Below are positions 1-48,050 of a stretch of 64,000 bases of DNA, piece after piece. Numbering within the stretch: position 1 is the stretch's first letter; each line of letters starts with the position of its first letter. Origin of the DNA: Mesostigma viride (taxonomy: Eukaryota > Streptophyta > Mesostigmatophyceae > Mesostigmatales > Mesostigmataceae); contig RPFO01000366.1 of NCBI GenBank assembly GCA_009746045.1, positions 248,001 to 312,000 on the forward strand. Reading direction: 5' to 3'. The notes under the pieces are model-generated. The model searched no databases, was not told where the DNA came from, and worked only from the letters and a program-made list of their open reading frames with translations. Made by a program: the position numbers and the translations under genes.

Positions 1-59
1 GAATAATGCATACGTTTATTTCAATGTGTCGTTCCGACAGTATTTTTCCGAGCCCTGCC

Positions 60-165
60 CAGCATCATTCGTAATGCTTTACAACTCCCCATCCCAGATC
101 CATCCCGCTGAGGAATGTATGCTCACGTGACGCAGTCTACGTGAAAACAGGTACACGTCTTGTTT
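60..165 (+). other. Possible solo LINE 3' end fragment
   Basis: The stretch with CTGAGGAATGTATGCTCACG and GACGCAGTCTACGTG closely resembles the sequence just before the tail of the LINE copy near 5,165-5,225. No coding part precedes it in the window, so it would be a very short 5'-truncated copy or the end of one that starts outside. Confidence 0.25.
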
Positions 166-368
166 TTGGTCCATTGGAGTTCCTTCCCACCAGGAGAAAC
201 ATTTATTTTACATTAATTTTTGTGTGCTAGGCTTTATACTTATACAGCCTATGCCACACCTTCAATTACTCAGTGCACATCATTATCAAGTTGGTTATTG
301 TAGCACCATGCTGGGGGCCCAGCATACTCGAACACAAGGTTTTGCCCCTCTTAGCAGCCTACGTGGCC

Positions 369-541
369 GGGTGGGTGGGTGGGTGGGTGGGTGGGTGCAT
401 GGGTACGTGGGTGGGTGGGTGGGTGGGTGGGTGGGTGGGTGGGTGGGTGGGTGGGTGGGTGGGTGGGTGGGTGGGTGGGTGGGTGGGTGGGTGGGTGGGT
501 GGGTGGGTGGGTGGGTGGGTGGGTGGGTGGGTGGGTGGGTG
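369..541. repeat. (GGGT)n microsatellite
   Basis: This is a nearly pure GGGT array with one interruption around 396-407. Open frames across it are artefacts of the repeat. A G-rich strand of this kind could form G-quadruplexes, but nothing nearby suggests a function. Confidence 0.95.
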
Positions 542-607
542 CCAGGGTGGGAGCTGAAAAGAGGCCTCCCTACGTCCCCTACACCAGACTAGCCCGGTAC
601 CACTCAG

Positions 608-729
608 TACACTGACTATCATCATCCACATTGCGCCACGCATGAATGGCGGCTGGCGCAGGTACAAGGGTGTACTGACTGCCCATCACAGTTGCGCCAC
701 GCCTGCATGGCGGCTGGCGCAGGTACAAG
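608..729. repeat. Two-copy tandem duplication, about 61 bp
   Basis: The segment with TTGCGCCACGC and GGCGGCTGGCGCAGGTACAA occurs at 631 and again at 692, with a few differences. It is noncoding. From 730 to 1,283 I see no gene, only one short palindrome. Confidence 0.8.
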
Positions 730-1195
730 GTCTAGCGACGTATGTTAGAAGCTACCTAGGCCTGCACTTAGGAACCACAGTCAGCGTCGGCACAAAAAGG
801 GCCGGCCGGTGCAGTACCATTGTTACAAGCGCTAGTCTTACGCTACCTACGGCAGGTCGGTCCCCTTTGAGCCCGTCCACGCGTCATATATAAAACTGAC
901 TCGGGCCATGGCTGACATCATGCTAGTCCGCCGTACGCGGGCTGACGGATTTTGCGGTGCAGCAGGGCTATTAGGTTCCTCCCGTTAGGAGTTTCCACCA
1001 TTGGTCTTATCGTAGTATAGAGCTTTGACATGGCTCTGTATATAGGTTTATAGCTGGGCGTTTGCTTTGGTTTGCATGAGTGATTTCACTCCGCTGTAAG
1101 TAATTATATTTATATAAAATGAGCGAAGCTCGGCAACTCTACTGGGTTTGCCACGTGTCAGATTACTGCAACGCGATACATCGCATTCTAACCCT

Positions 1196-1217
1196 ACAAC
1201 GCGATGTATCGCGTTGT
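1196..1217. repeat. Near-perfect palindrome
   Basis: Arms ACAACGCGAT and ATCGCGTTGT are separated by 2 nt. A degenerate version lies about 30 bp upstream. It could be a foldback remnant; no function is evident. Confidence 0.6.
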
Positions 1218-1283
1218 AAGAAAACACGGGTTATTGCAAGCTATAACAATAGAAGCGAGACAGATGCTCACTAGCTTTAGCCG

Positions 1284-1974
1284 TAGGGCTGGCACATCCG
1301 TCGCATACCGAACACGGACATGTTCGGGCGAATACCGAACATGTGCGGCCGTGTTCGGGTCGGCAAAAATGTTCGGCCGAACATGTGCTGTTCGGGTTCG
1401 GGTCACCTATAGAAACTTACAGAACATGTTCGTGTCCGTATATTCGGGTCACCCTGGGAACCGGGCGAACATGTTCGCCTCTGACCCGGTACCGAACATT
1501 TTCTGGCGGAATCCTTGTAGTACCATCCAGTGATCCGACTCGGCAACGCTTCTCTGCATGATGAAAAAGCGGCCTAGTTTAGTCCGCCGACACGCTGCCA
1601 GCAAGAGCAAAGCTCAGTGTTGTACGGTAGTAGAATTGTCTAAGCACGACAGGACCAGTTTATAGGTAATGATTACGTACTGTAATCATTATTAGTATAT
1701 TGCGTATTATTATTATGAAAAGTGACAATAAACTAACAATGTATAGTTTCTCACTTAAATTTAATAATGAGTTGTTCGTGTTCGGTAAAATGTTTGGGTA
1801 ATGTTCGGGTTCGGGTTCGGGTTCGGGTCACTTAACCCTAAACAGTACATGTTCGTGTTCGTGTTCGGGTCACCTGGGAATGTACCGAACATGTTCGTGT
1901 TCGTGTTCAGGTACTCTCCCCAGGTGTTCGTGTTCGCGTCCGGGTCGAGAAAAGACCCGGATGTGCCAGCCCTA
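1284..1974. mobile_element. hAT-type MITE, nonautonomous
   Basis: Perfect 17-bp terminal inverted repeats beginning TAGGGCTGGCACATCCG bound a 691-bp element. The flanks are TTTAGCCG (1276-1283) and GTTAGCCG (1975-1982), an 8-bp target duplication with one mismatch. TIRs of this kind plus an 8-bp duplication are typical of hAT elements. The interior has no transposase. It holds arrays of GTTCGGG/GTTCGTG and the palindrome CGAACATGTTCG on both sides, which could be subterminal transposase-binding sites. Confidence 0.82.
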
Positions 1975-4254
1975 GTTAGCCGAGAGACAAATGCAAGACA
2001 AATGATCACGACGAGACTTGTTGTAGGGTACCCATCTATCCCTCCCATCGCGCACTCAGGCTACTGAGGCTAGCCACGTTGGCGTACTTGCCAGTTTCAC
2101 ACGTGGCTTGGAAACAGTCGTGTGCTCAGGTAAGTTAGTGTTGATGGAGATAGTTGCACGCAAACGCAACAGTGTCAGTTTCTTCGCCATAACTCAGGCT
2201 GCACCGCCCGCATCCGCCTGCGATTCCCCTCGCCCTTTCGTAAGCACGTGGCACCACCTGATTTGCGCACACTGCAGTTGCTTCAGAAATCTGACGACAC
2301 TCTGGAGGACTTCCCTGAAAAACGCGCCCACAAGCGCGCGGCAGAGCTGGCGTTCGTAGACGCGCTGGACATCTCGGCCAGCCACGCCCAGCTGTTTGCT
2401 GCCGGCCCGGCCTCGGCCCTTCGGCACCTCGCCGGCAAGCTGCCCGCGGCCGGGGCCCTGCTGCCCCCCCGCCGCCCGCCCCGCTTCACCAGCCTGCACC
2501 GGCTCCCCGCCGTCATCCAGGCCCGGCAAGCCCTGCGTGACAACCGCGACCCCGCCCGCTACGCCCGCCTCAAAGCCTATTCCCACTCGATCGGGCATCC
2601 GGCAGGCGACCAAGGAGCAGGAGGACCTCCATGTTCGCGAGTACTTGAATCGCCCACCTCAAGGACCAGCACGGCAAGTACGCCTGGACCTGCCTGCGTC
2701 ACGCCCAGCGGCCCGCCGGCGGCGCGCAGCCGGCGCTGCGGACGCTCTCTGGCTCTGACACCGCAGCAGCAGCTCGACCAGTGGTATTCCTCCCAGTCCC
2801 GGCTGCTCGGCGCCCCCCCGCCGCCTCCGCCGCTTGGCCCTTTGGCGGCCGCGCGCCTGGCGGTAGCGCCTGCGGACGTCCCTGCGCCGCCCACGCCGCC
2901 CGCCGCTGAGCAGGACAGGTCTACACGTACCCAGCCCTGACGGAACCCCTGGCCGACCCCAACGAGCTACCGCCGTTCACCGAGCTCGAGCTGAGCACCG
3001 CCGCCAAGCAACTCCCGGCTTCTACGCCGCCGTTGGACCTGACCAGCTCCCCGCCCCGGTGATTAAGCTGACGGCGCTAACGGATCCTGGAGCTGCTTGA
3101 CATCTGCAACCCGGGATCCTGCTAGCCGACACGCCGCCAATTCCTGAGTGGCAGCACAGCTACCGTATTATGCTGTACAAAAACAAAGGTTCCCCTGACG
3201 ACCCGGCCCGCCAACTACAGAGGAGTCTGCATCCAGAGCGCCGCACTCAAGTTGTTCATGCGCATGATCCTCAACCGCCTTCGTTCCGGCTCTCGACCGT
3301 CACCTAGGGGGAAAGTCAAATGGGCTTTCGTCCTGGGCGCAACACCGTCATGGCCATCTTCGTCGCGCGTCGCCTCTTCGAGGAAATCGCTCTCCTGCAG
3401 CCTGGTGAGTTTCCCGCCATCCTGATCTTCGTCGACTTCATCAAGCTAGGCTTTTAATATTCTGTCCTCTGGGACGCTCTATGGGCTGTAGTTGCTCGCG
3501 CTCGCGTCCCCACTCCCCTGATTACCGTCATCCGCACGCTGTATGAGGGCCGTCGACCACTTCGGTGCGCGCACTCAACACGGCTTTACCCCGCCATGCC
3601 CACTGCAGACCGGCGTCTGGCAGGGTTGCGTCCTGTCTCCGTACCTGTTTATTATTGTAGTGGATTATGTTATGCGCCAGGCACGTGCTCGCTTTGCTAG
3701 CATTGCAAGCCGTGCCCCCGGCCTAGCAATCACGAACGAGCTTGGAGAAGGGAGGCCGACTAACAAGCAGGATTTACTAGCTGACATCATTTATGCCGAC
3801 GAGATCACGCTCATCGAGAAGCTGGAGTCTGCCCAACTTTGGCTGGACTGCCTGGCGCTCGAGGCTCGGGCGGTTGGTCTAGAAATCAGCCCCAAAACGG
3901 AGGCCCTGGCCCTCGGCATGGCAGGGCCCCCACCCACACTCCGCCTCTTAGACGACACCGAGGTCCCCTACCCTACTTCAGGCCCGCTTCAAGCTGGTCG
4001 GCAGTTGGCTTCCCGACTGCGAGGACGACCTGACGACACGGATCGGCATGGCGTGGGCGCAACTCCATGACCACCGCCGCTGGTGGAGCAACCCCGCCCT
4101 ACCCCGGATTGTCAAGCGTGACCTCTTCAAGGTCGTCATTCTGACGATCCTGACCTACGGCGCCGAGACCAGGACACTGACGCAGGAGCTGGAGCAACGA
4201 CTCGACGGCAACGTCACCAAGATGCTGCGCAAGGCCCTTAACATCCCCTTTAAC

Positions 4255-4679
4255 ACTACCGCCTCGTCTGCCATTACAGTAGAGGACAGCTCGGATGAGG
4301 ATTATATCCCCATCTAGTGCTTAACGGTTGGGGGATGATGCAGACGATATTTTGATTCTGATTTGGCACGCCGCAAAGGTGACAACCATTTGCGTTCAGT
4401 GCCGGTCCGCGGGAAACGCGGAAAAACGCGATCTGCAAATGAATTCAGGCCGGAATCGAACTGGGGACCTCTCGCACCAATTTTGCTGACTAGAGGACGG
4501 ACGTCTCCGGATCCTAGGAGATCGCCAACTGACACCTACAGTCATCCGCAAAAGTTCTCCTTTCCGGGATATTTGTTTAAACTTTTGTGTAATTATTTTT
4601 CTAATGAGATTAGCATAGTACTCCGTGGCATGCCATTGCGCATGACACGCAAGTACTCACTTACTTAACATCCCCTTTG
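4255..4679 (+). mobile_element. Retroposon with (ACTT)n-type tail inserted in the LINE
   Basis: CTTAACATCCCCTTT occurs at both edges (about 4240-4254 and 4665-4679), a target duplication of about 15 bp splitting the LINE frame. The insert matches, in reverse orientation, the segment at about 43,633-43,846, which shares GATTATATCCCC, GATGATGCAGACGATATTT and AATGAGATTAGCATAG. The copy at 43.6 kb lacks the tRNA-like piece found here at 4353-4567, so that piece arrived later. The tail is ACTCACTTACTT here and a long AAGT run in the other copy. The element class is unknown. Confidence 0.7.
4353..4567 (-). mobile_element. tRNA-derived SINE-like insertion
   Basis: On the minus strand a box-B-like CAGTTCGATTCC (complement of 4452-4464) follows a box-A-like TCAGTTGGCGATC (about 4519-4536), the order of an internal RNA polymerase III promoter. 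The edges carry GATATTT at 4346-4352 and 4568-4574, a possible short target duplication. A functional tRNA is unlikely because the A-to-B spacing is long and no clean acceptor stem is visible. Confidence 0.5.
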
Positions 4680-5247
4680 ATTTTCACATTAGTAATGAGG
4701 ATTTGTACGCTGATTTGCCCTATTCTGATTTTCTGATTTGGCCTATGTTTCCCACATTATTAGGCACAGGCGCCTGGGCCTAGCCGGGCACCTGGCCCGC
4801 ACAGATCAGGTAGACACATCAGATAGACTAGCTGGCACCATGCAAGCCCGCCCAGCCTGGGCGATATGTCCTCAGCTGGCGTGCCCCAGGCCGCGCGCGG
4901 CAGGGCCGCCACCCGTGGACTTTTCGGTATAGACTCGGCATGGACATGTGCTACACTAGACGCGACGGGCTCACGCCCGGGCAGCCTCCTGGTTTGTCTG
5001 TAATATGGAGGCAGATGGTACGCAAGGATAGATGGCAAATAGTCATGAAGGAGACCACCCCCAAGTCTGTGGGGGCTCCGCGTGTGACCGCGTATGGCAT
5101 TCATAGCGATTCGGGCCGCGGTGCCCACACCCCTGTAACTAGGACCTAGATAGCTTACACCATCCATTCCATCCCACGTTCCCCTCCCACTGAGGACTTA
5201 TGCTCACGTGACGCAGTCACGTGTCTATTAATTAATGAATTAATTAA

Positions 5248-5390
5248 CTCAGGCTGCATATCCCTTATTCTTGCAACACTAGAGATAAGTACCATGATAG
5301 ACGTTTACGCTATCTAGGCAACTCAGGTCCCGTACCCCTTATTCTTGCTACACTGGGGATCTGATGATAGACATCTACCCTATCTAGGCT
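5248..5390. repeat. Two-copy tandem duplication downstream of PHYLLO
   Basis: Two units of about 72 bp share ACTCAGG, CCCTTATTCTTGC, ACACT, GATAGACGT/ATCTA and CTATCTAGGC. They lie between the LINE tail and the PHYLLO stop codon, so they probably fall in the PHYLLO 3' untranslated or flanking region. Confidence 0.7.
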
Positions 5391-5419
5391 TTTGTCTCGC
5401 TCCATACACCGACGCCAGC

Positions 5420-33819
<28,400 letters not shown>

Positions 33820-35770
33820 GTCGTCGCTACTGATGTGCTGGTAGCCTGGACGATGCGGGTGACGAGAACAGAAATTTGGTTCCCTAGGACAACAAGTATG
33901 GACATGTCAGCATTCATGGACGTGCCGGTAGCCTGGAGAGTGATAATCAGAGTGAAATAGGGCACAACAAGGATACTTAGGATATTTGAAGAGGATGAAA
34001 ACAAAAGGGTATAATTTTCGATACATGCGTGCTGATCCTGCCCTATCAAGTCAATGGCAACGTCCAGAGGCACTTTGTCAGGCCATCCGGTATCTCCCCC
34101 ACCCCCAAACACCCCGGCATCCTTTCGACCTGTGGACAACTGATCCAAGTCCGTGGAGAAGACGCGAGACAAACCGTGGCGTGGCTTACAGCTCGATAAA
34201 AAGAATTAACAGCGACATTAGCGGATCACATATGTGCACCTAAGGGCTTTAGCTAGGAGTTTCGGCGGCCAACCGCGGGAGACGACGTCGAGCCTCAAGA
34301 TGCACAAAATGCGACACATATATACCGCACAATCAATCGGAAGTGACAATAATGTCATGGCATCGTTGCGTTGCCTTGCTATCGACAATCATGGATTCAA
34401 GCCAGGTTTGAACGGGTCGTGCTCATGAGGTGGCCTGCCTGCTGATTCAAAAGCCACCCTAAATCAAAACATAAACAACGCAGTGAGACCTGAGGACGAC
34501 GTATTTAGGCAATGTAAGATAATGTTTGGGAAGCTACGACACTGCAGAGGTAGTGGAATAGCGGTATGGGGCGTCGAGGCAACTTCCCTCAGGACTGACC
34601 CCACTAAACCAAGCAGGCAGGGATAAAACAAACGTACCTGGCGAAGTCATTGGTGGGACCAGCCCGGATGCAGCCAATGGAGCTTGCTGCATCATTTCCG
34701 CGAAACTTCACTACAAACAATGACCGCGACTACTTACTGCATGTCCTAATGATGCCATAATTCTTCAAAAAAGCAGTTGGTTTTAAAACTTGCAGCGTAT
34801 CGGCAGCCGGAACGCAAGGCCATGGGTTTATTTTACCTCAGCGTGCCTAGTGCGGAAATTGAGGAAATATTGGGGATGGTCCTGAGCCACCATATTGACG
34901 GTTCTTCATTTGCCACAAACACGGGCGGTGCTATACCCAGGCTACGGGCAGGGTAAGATGGCCAGTGAAGTTATTGGAGATCCAGAGCAGCTCGCGGGAA
35001 AATGGCAAATCAGGATAAAGCCTCGGTACTAAGCCGCTGTGATTATACTTGCGCACGTGTCCTTTGGCGGTGGCATGTGAATACGGTCGATGGCGAATAA
35101 TTAATCAATCGAACAAGAATCGAACATGAAATATTGTACTTCTCTGCGCACGGACATCGGACTAGCGACACTAGGCCCACGTGCAGCACCCATCGCCGAT
35201 ATGCGGCGTCAACGGAAAAGTTATGCGTAGAAGTCCGGTAAAGTCGGTATGGAACATGGTATAGTTGTAATCTAAATCTAATACGAGCAAAATCTATGAC
35301 CGGCAAATCCAGCGCTAGGGTTAACAGGTGTGCTAGAGCTGAGGTTCTGAGGGAGAATGTGTCGTTTATACATAGAAGTTTTTTGGGATTGCACGGCGCA
35401 AATTAAGGGCCGCACACGTTAAATCTATCGGGGCAACCCGACCTTCTTGTTGGCCGCCTTTCCTGTGTGATTCCGAATTAATATTCCAAGCTGGAGGGCG
35501 GTAGGGAGGTTACTTACTGTAGCGTAGATACTTTCCGGTCATTCCGTCACGGCGAGCCCAATACGTCTTTTAACACGGGTTGAGCATTCATGTATGCTCA
35601 CGAGAACAGCGGGATTGGCTTGCGATTTTTGCCGCTGTCACAGCGGATGTTTTACTCGCATGTGACGAGGGTGGCTTTATCATTTTAAAATGTGAATTGT
35701 TAAGCTACCTTCTGCCAGCTGCACAGGGCAAGTAATTAGGGTAAACACCAGCACTGTCTGGGTGTTGAAA
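33820..35770. promoter_or_regulatory. Divergent intergenic region between PHYLLO and the membrane-protein gene
   Basis: The two genes point away from each other across about 2 kb. It should hold both promoters and 5' untranslated regions. I see no gene, repeat array or mobile-element ends in it. No TATA box can be assigned with confidence. Confidence 0.5.
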
Positions 35771-43501
<7,731 letters not shown>

Positions 43502-43631
43502 TTAATTCCATGTACAGTCATTACCGCGTCAAGTTGCGATTTTAAAGGTTGCGTTAAGTTGCGACGCCGAAATTTGGGCGGCGACCGCAACTAATAGCCT
43601 GGGTAAGCCATTTTCGGCCGCGCAGGAGGCC

Positions 43632-43632
<1 letters not shown>

Positions 43633-43669
<37 letters not shown>

Positions 43670-43846
43670 CTTGCTTGTCATGCGCATGGGCATGCCACAG
43701 AGTTCTATGCTAATCTCATTAAAAATAATAACACGAAAGTTACAAATATCGTCTGCATCATTCCCCGACCATGAAGTCACTGGAGGGGGATATAATCCTA
43801 ATCTGAGCTGTCGTCTGCTGTAATGGCAGCCCGCGAGGCGGTAGTG
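43633..43846 (-). mobile_element. Second copy of the (ACTT)n-tailed retroposon
   Basis: In reverse orientation it matches 4255-4679 without the tRNA-like insert. Its tail is an AAGT array at 43,633-43,672 on plus. It lies about 130 bp after the stop of the membrane-protein gene. Confidence 0.7.
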
Positions 43847-43899
43847 TAGCGGCTATCCTCAGGGGCAATAACCTCCACCTGAGGACTTCTACCCTGCAT

Positions 43900-44390
43900 A
43901 TTCTACCAATGGGCCGCGGGGCCTGTGGGGAGAATTTTAACAGGACCATGCCCCACAGGAAGGTGCTTATCGCAGACAGCAGCCCATTTCTCCTTGTCTA
44001 TCATGTGGGTGCGGAGTTCAGATAATCCCAGAAGCCCTGCATCCTCCGTCAAGCGATTGTGTCACGTAGGTCCGGGTCGCACCGCGCGTCCGTGCGGGGC
44101 GCGCGCAAGTTTACCAGTGGGTTGCGACAGGACAAAGGGACCCTGCCATAATGTAGGAGGTGTCTACCTGGTTGGCCAGTCCTAAGCCCGCCCGCAGGGC
44201 CCACATTGGTATTCACCTGGTCTGTGCGGGCAAGATGGCCGGCAAAGAGCAGGCGGCGGTGTCGGATGGTATGGGTGACAAGAGGGAGCTCGCAGTAGAG
44301 CTCGGCCTGGGTGCGGCGCTCTTGGTAGTGGACGCCGAGGATGTGTCATGTGACGGAGGATTTGAGTGACTGTGCCGTCAAGCTGATTGC
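43900..44390 (-). mobile_element. LINE C-terminal fragment
   Basis: On the minus strand, HTIRHRRLLFAGHLARTDQV near 44,260-44,205 matches the conserved GHLARTNQVDT region of the longer LINE copies. The surrounding sequence is too decayed to define ends. Confidence 0.55.
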
Positions 44391-45579
44391 TCAGCGCCTG
44401 GCCCAGGGCCGGTCCACGCCTTGCAGCCGTAAATTAATTAATTAAACTCGTGCTCCTGTTGGGTAGTCACGGAGCATTAACGGGTTAAGCCCGACGGATG
44501 GATGGATCGATGGGTACACACAATCCTACCGGTCTAAGCTATCTACAAAAACAGTCCTACTCTATATCTATGGTGCCCGCGACCCTAGGGGTCTTGTCTA
44601 GCATGCTTCCCACGTGTGCAAACGCACGGCAATTCCCCCTGCAGGGGATTGTTGTCCTCTATGACCTACTAAGCTGCATGAGACCACTTGGCCTTGCCCA
44701 TCATCTTTTTCCAAATCACAGAGGGGCCTAGCTGGGCGGGGCGTTCGAAAGAAGCATTGCATGCATGCAACCAGCGCAGATTCTGCCAACACATCGCATT
44801 GGATCTCAGTCCGCAAAGAGACGGCAGCCGTAAAGGAGGATGCTGAGGACAGAATGCGCTTGTGCCGCTCACTCAGGTAGCTCGACATGTCCAGAACTTG
44901 TCGAGGCAGCGGTCGGCGGACTCAGGGCCGCCCAGCTAGGCCTGGCCAACGCGGGTGTTGATGTCGTCGGCCGTGGAGGGGAGCCGGCCAGCTGCCAAGG
45001 AGCTTGAAGCGAGTCGCCTGGGGGACGGGGCTGCCGTCCAGCAGGAGGAGGGTGCATGGGTGGGGTGCATGGTCTCAGCGGGGAAGCCTCAAGCCGATGT
45101 CCACCATGACCTCCGTTTTCTGGCTGATCATATAAGCCCAACCGCCCGCGCTTCCGGTGACAAGCTATCTAGCCAGAGCTGGGCGGACTCCGGGGTCTCC
45201 ACGAGCGTCGTGTCATCAGCGTAGATCACTGAGATCACTCATGCAGTCGGTAGGGCGGGTCGATCAACCCTGCCGTACTAAGCTGGCCGGCGTACTCCGT
45301 GATCTCGATCCCCGGCGGGCGCCCCTCCACCCGGGCAAAGCGGGCTTGTGCACACCTCATAATTATAGTCCACCATAATGATGAATCTAGATATGGGGAG
45401 AGCACACAGACAGCCCTGCCACACCCTAGTGTGCAAGGGGAATGCCGAAGTGACGTACGCCGTCGATCAGCGGTACGAACCTGGGTTTGGGACCCTTCGT
45501 ACTGAGAACTCACCGACTGGCGAATGATCTCAACGATGTACGATGGGAGACGGAACAGGTGGAGGACCACCCATAGGCC

Positions 45580-48050
45580 GGGCGTCCCATATAACCATAT
45601 CGAATTAAATTAAATTTAATTGTAACATATATCTCCGTTGGGAGTACATGTAGCACATATGACCTGAGAAGGAGCATATGGCTTTTAATACATTCTGGGC
45701 TACTTCCTGCAAGGGTAGGGTGTAAACTACACCTGCTCTGGGTGCACAACTCTAAGTGCACCTGCACCACCATGATGCATCAGAGCTCAAAGGCCTGGCA
45801 TGGGGTGGAATGATCATCATGGCTAAACAAGGGCAAGGGCATGTGGCTTCTCAGCAGAGAGTAGCTCTCTGCATAGGCAGAGCTTGGCTAAATTCCGCAT
45901 CATCCATGGGCAGTCCCATTAATTATAGCTAGGCAGAGCTTGGCTATAATAAGTTCTTATTGCATCATCCATGGGTATAGTCCCATTATAGGGGCACATG
46001 CGCTACGTAGTCGCGAGTCACGGGCTAGGCTAAGCCTGACTAATCTACACTACTCAATACACATTCCCTACTGACTGGGTCGGGGGTGGCAGAGGGCGCC
46101 TGCCAGGGCTTGTGGTCGAGCTCAAAGGCCTGGCATGGGGTGGAATGATCATCATGGCTAAACAAGGGCAAGGGCATGGCTTCTCAGCAGAGAGTAGCTC
46201 CCTGCATAGGCAGAGCTTGGCTAAATTCTTAATGCATCATCCATGGGCAGTCCCATTAATTATAGCTAGGCAGAGCTTGGCTAATAAGTTCTTATTGCAT
46301 CATCCATGGGTATAGTCCCATTATAGGGGCACATGCGCTACGTAGTCGCGAGTCACGGGCTCAGGCTAAGCCTGACTAATCTACACTACTGATACATACA
46401 CATTCCCTAGATCGACTGGGTCGGGGGTGGCAGAGCCGGGCGCCGCCCGCCAGGCCTGCGAAGGCTTGTGGTCGACATGGATGACCTCCCCCCTAGCTCC
46501 ATGCAGTAGAACGGTTTCCCCCCTGCGCTCTGCCGGAGCTGGAGGTAGGTCAGCCATAGCTGCCGTCGCCGCTGTTGCTGGGGCAGGGTCAAGTCGTTGA
46601 CCAGCTTGTAGGAAGTCCCCAGCCGAGAGCTTCTTGCGGCATTTAAGAAACGACTGCTTATCCGCCATGTACTTAACTAAAGGTGAGGAGCACGGGGGCC
46701 GGGCCAGCCTTACCCCGCGCGCGGGGAAGGCGGACAGCCGACATCCGCAGCTCACCAGTGAGTTGCATGGGGGCACTGAGAATGTCGCGCTAATAATGGC
46801 AAGAGACTCCGAGTTCTCACCTGCCGGCCGGTCGAAGTGCTGGATATCGACAATGAGTCAGATGTGGCTGCGCTGGACGCTGGCCGGGTGATGTCGGCCT
46901 CCTCGCGGAGGTCGAGCTAGGGATTGTTGCTTGAGCTGTGCGCCGCGATGGTGGAGGCGGTGGAGGTGGCGTGTTGCCGTTCAGCACGTCCGCCCAGGTC
47001 TGGGTGCATGGGGGGAGCATCGCTGGCCATGCAGTGGCCGGGCCATGCAGCCGGTGCCGGCTGGGCAGCGATGTCCTTCACCGCCTGGGCGGTGAGGTCT
47101 GCGGTGTTTTGCAGGCACTCAATGGCGATGGTGTTGTCGTGGAGGCGCTGGTCGATGTCGAGGAGCTGGGCTTTGATGTCGGCGGTGGAGGTGGAGGTGG
47201 AGGAGGCGAGGATCGGGGCGCCGGGGAGGTGGAGGTGGGCGGTGGTGGAGAGGTGAGGGAGCTCCGAGTAGCCATGCAGCGTGCCTCCCATTGCTGCCAC
47301 ATCTGCAGCGAGGGGAGTCACGTGCTGCTGGAGGGCTTCCGTGAGGATGGATCGAGCGGAGTGTGGGTGCGGAAACGGGATGGAGCCCAGATCTCGCCAT
47401 CAGAGCGCATGAGAAGGGAGCAGAGGATGAGGTGCTGAAGACGGGGGCGGTTTTGGGGATGGTCCGTCACATAGGTGCATGAGGGGACACCAATCACACC
47501 ATGTGCCGTCTTGGAAGATGAGGCGGTTGATGCTGTGGAGATGGAGGCACAGGTCGACGTAAAGCGAGGCGTAGCCCCTGTATTAAAGATGCAGGACAGG
47601 GCACTGGTTGGGGGCATGTTCCAAGGTCCAGTCGCGTGGTTGGCGATATTGAAGGATATGAGCGAAGCGGGCGGTTCTGGTGGGCGCGATTCCGCTGGGC
47701 GGTTGCGCTTGGGATCAGGCGAGGCCGAGGGCAAGGCCGCAGGCCGAGTCGAGTGCACTAGCTACCAACGCTTGGGTAGTGGCACCGGCGGCTGCCTGGC
47801 AGGCCGAGCGGAGCTACAGCCGGAGCGCTGCAGGCGAATTTCAGTCTTGGCTCAGGCTGCGCAGCCGCCAGGCCGTGCGCTGCGTAGTCGAGCATTTGCC
47901 CGCCATAATTAACATTGCGTTTTAGTTTCAGGAAAATGTATCAGCGTGTGCGTCTTAGACAGACGAAGCGATTGTGATATTCACGGGCGAATTTGGTGCC
48001 CAAACATGAAAGTTATGAGCGCCGCCATCAGCTACATATGGCTACCTCGC
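45580..48050. mobile_element. Insertion of unknown type inside the LINE
   Basis: It interrupts the LINE between the AFD-side and the LFR-side of RT. It contains a tandem duplication at 45,783-46,475 and Pro/Ser/His-rich open stretches on the minus strand at 46,400-47,760, for example HLPGAPILASSTSTSTADIK. I cannot identify a gag, pol or transposase domain or clear terminal repeats. Confidence 0.4.
45783..46475. repeat. Tandem duplication, two units of about 340 bp
   Basis: GAGCTCAAAGGCCTGGCATG starts both units (45,784 and 46,119), and both contain CATCATCCATGGGTATAGTC and CTGGGTCGGGGGTGGCAGAG. Small indels separate them. Confidence 0.9.

Larger units (their letters stand above)
2248..5240 (+). 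mobile_element. 5'-truncated LINE (non-LTR retrotransposon), degenerate
   Basis: Broken frames encode reverse transcriptase and a C-terminal region: NYRGVCIQSAALKLFMR near 3215, the thumb-side GVWQGCVLSPYLFIIVVDYV near 3620-3665, and a catalytic box reading YADE instead of YADD near 3800. GHLARTDQ near 4790 and LSVIWRQM near 4998 match the C terminus of the better copy at 51,004-54,463. No endonuclease domain is visible, as expected for 5' truncation. The 3' end runs into ATTAATTAATGAATTAATTAA rather than poly-A. Two nested retroposons interrupt it at 4255-4679. It is inactive. Confidence 0.85.

Noticed and set aside
379-667. VGG- and THPP-repeat proteins
   Set aside because: They are translations of (GGGT)n.
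1790-1830. Telomere-like repeat
   Set aside because: The TTCGGG run is short, differs from TTTAGGG and lies inside a MITE with clear ends.
4440-4545. Functional tRNA gene
   Set aside because: Only box A and box B resemblance is present, with long spacing and no clean cloverleaf; a SINE head fits better.
45783-46475. LTR pair of a solo or short LTR element
   Set aside because: The two units are directly adjacent with no internal region, and no TG...CA ends or primer-binding site are apparent.
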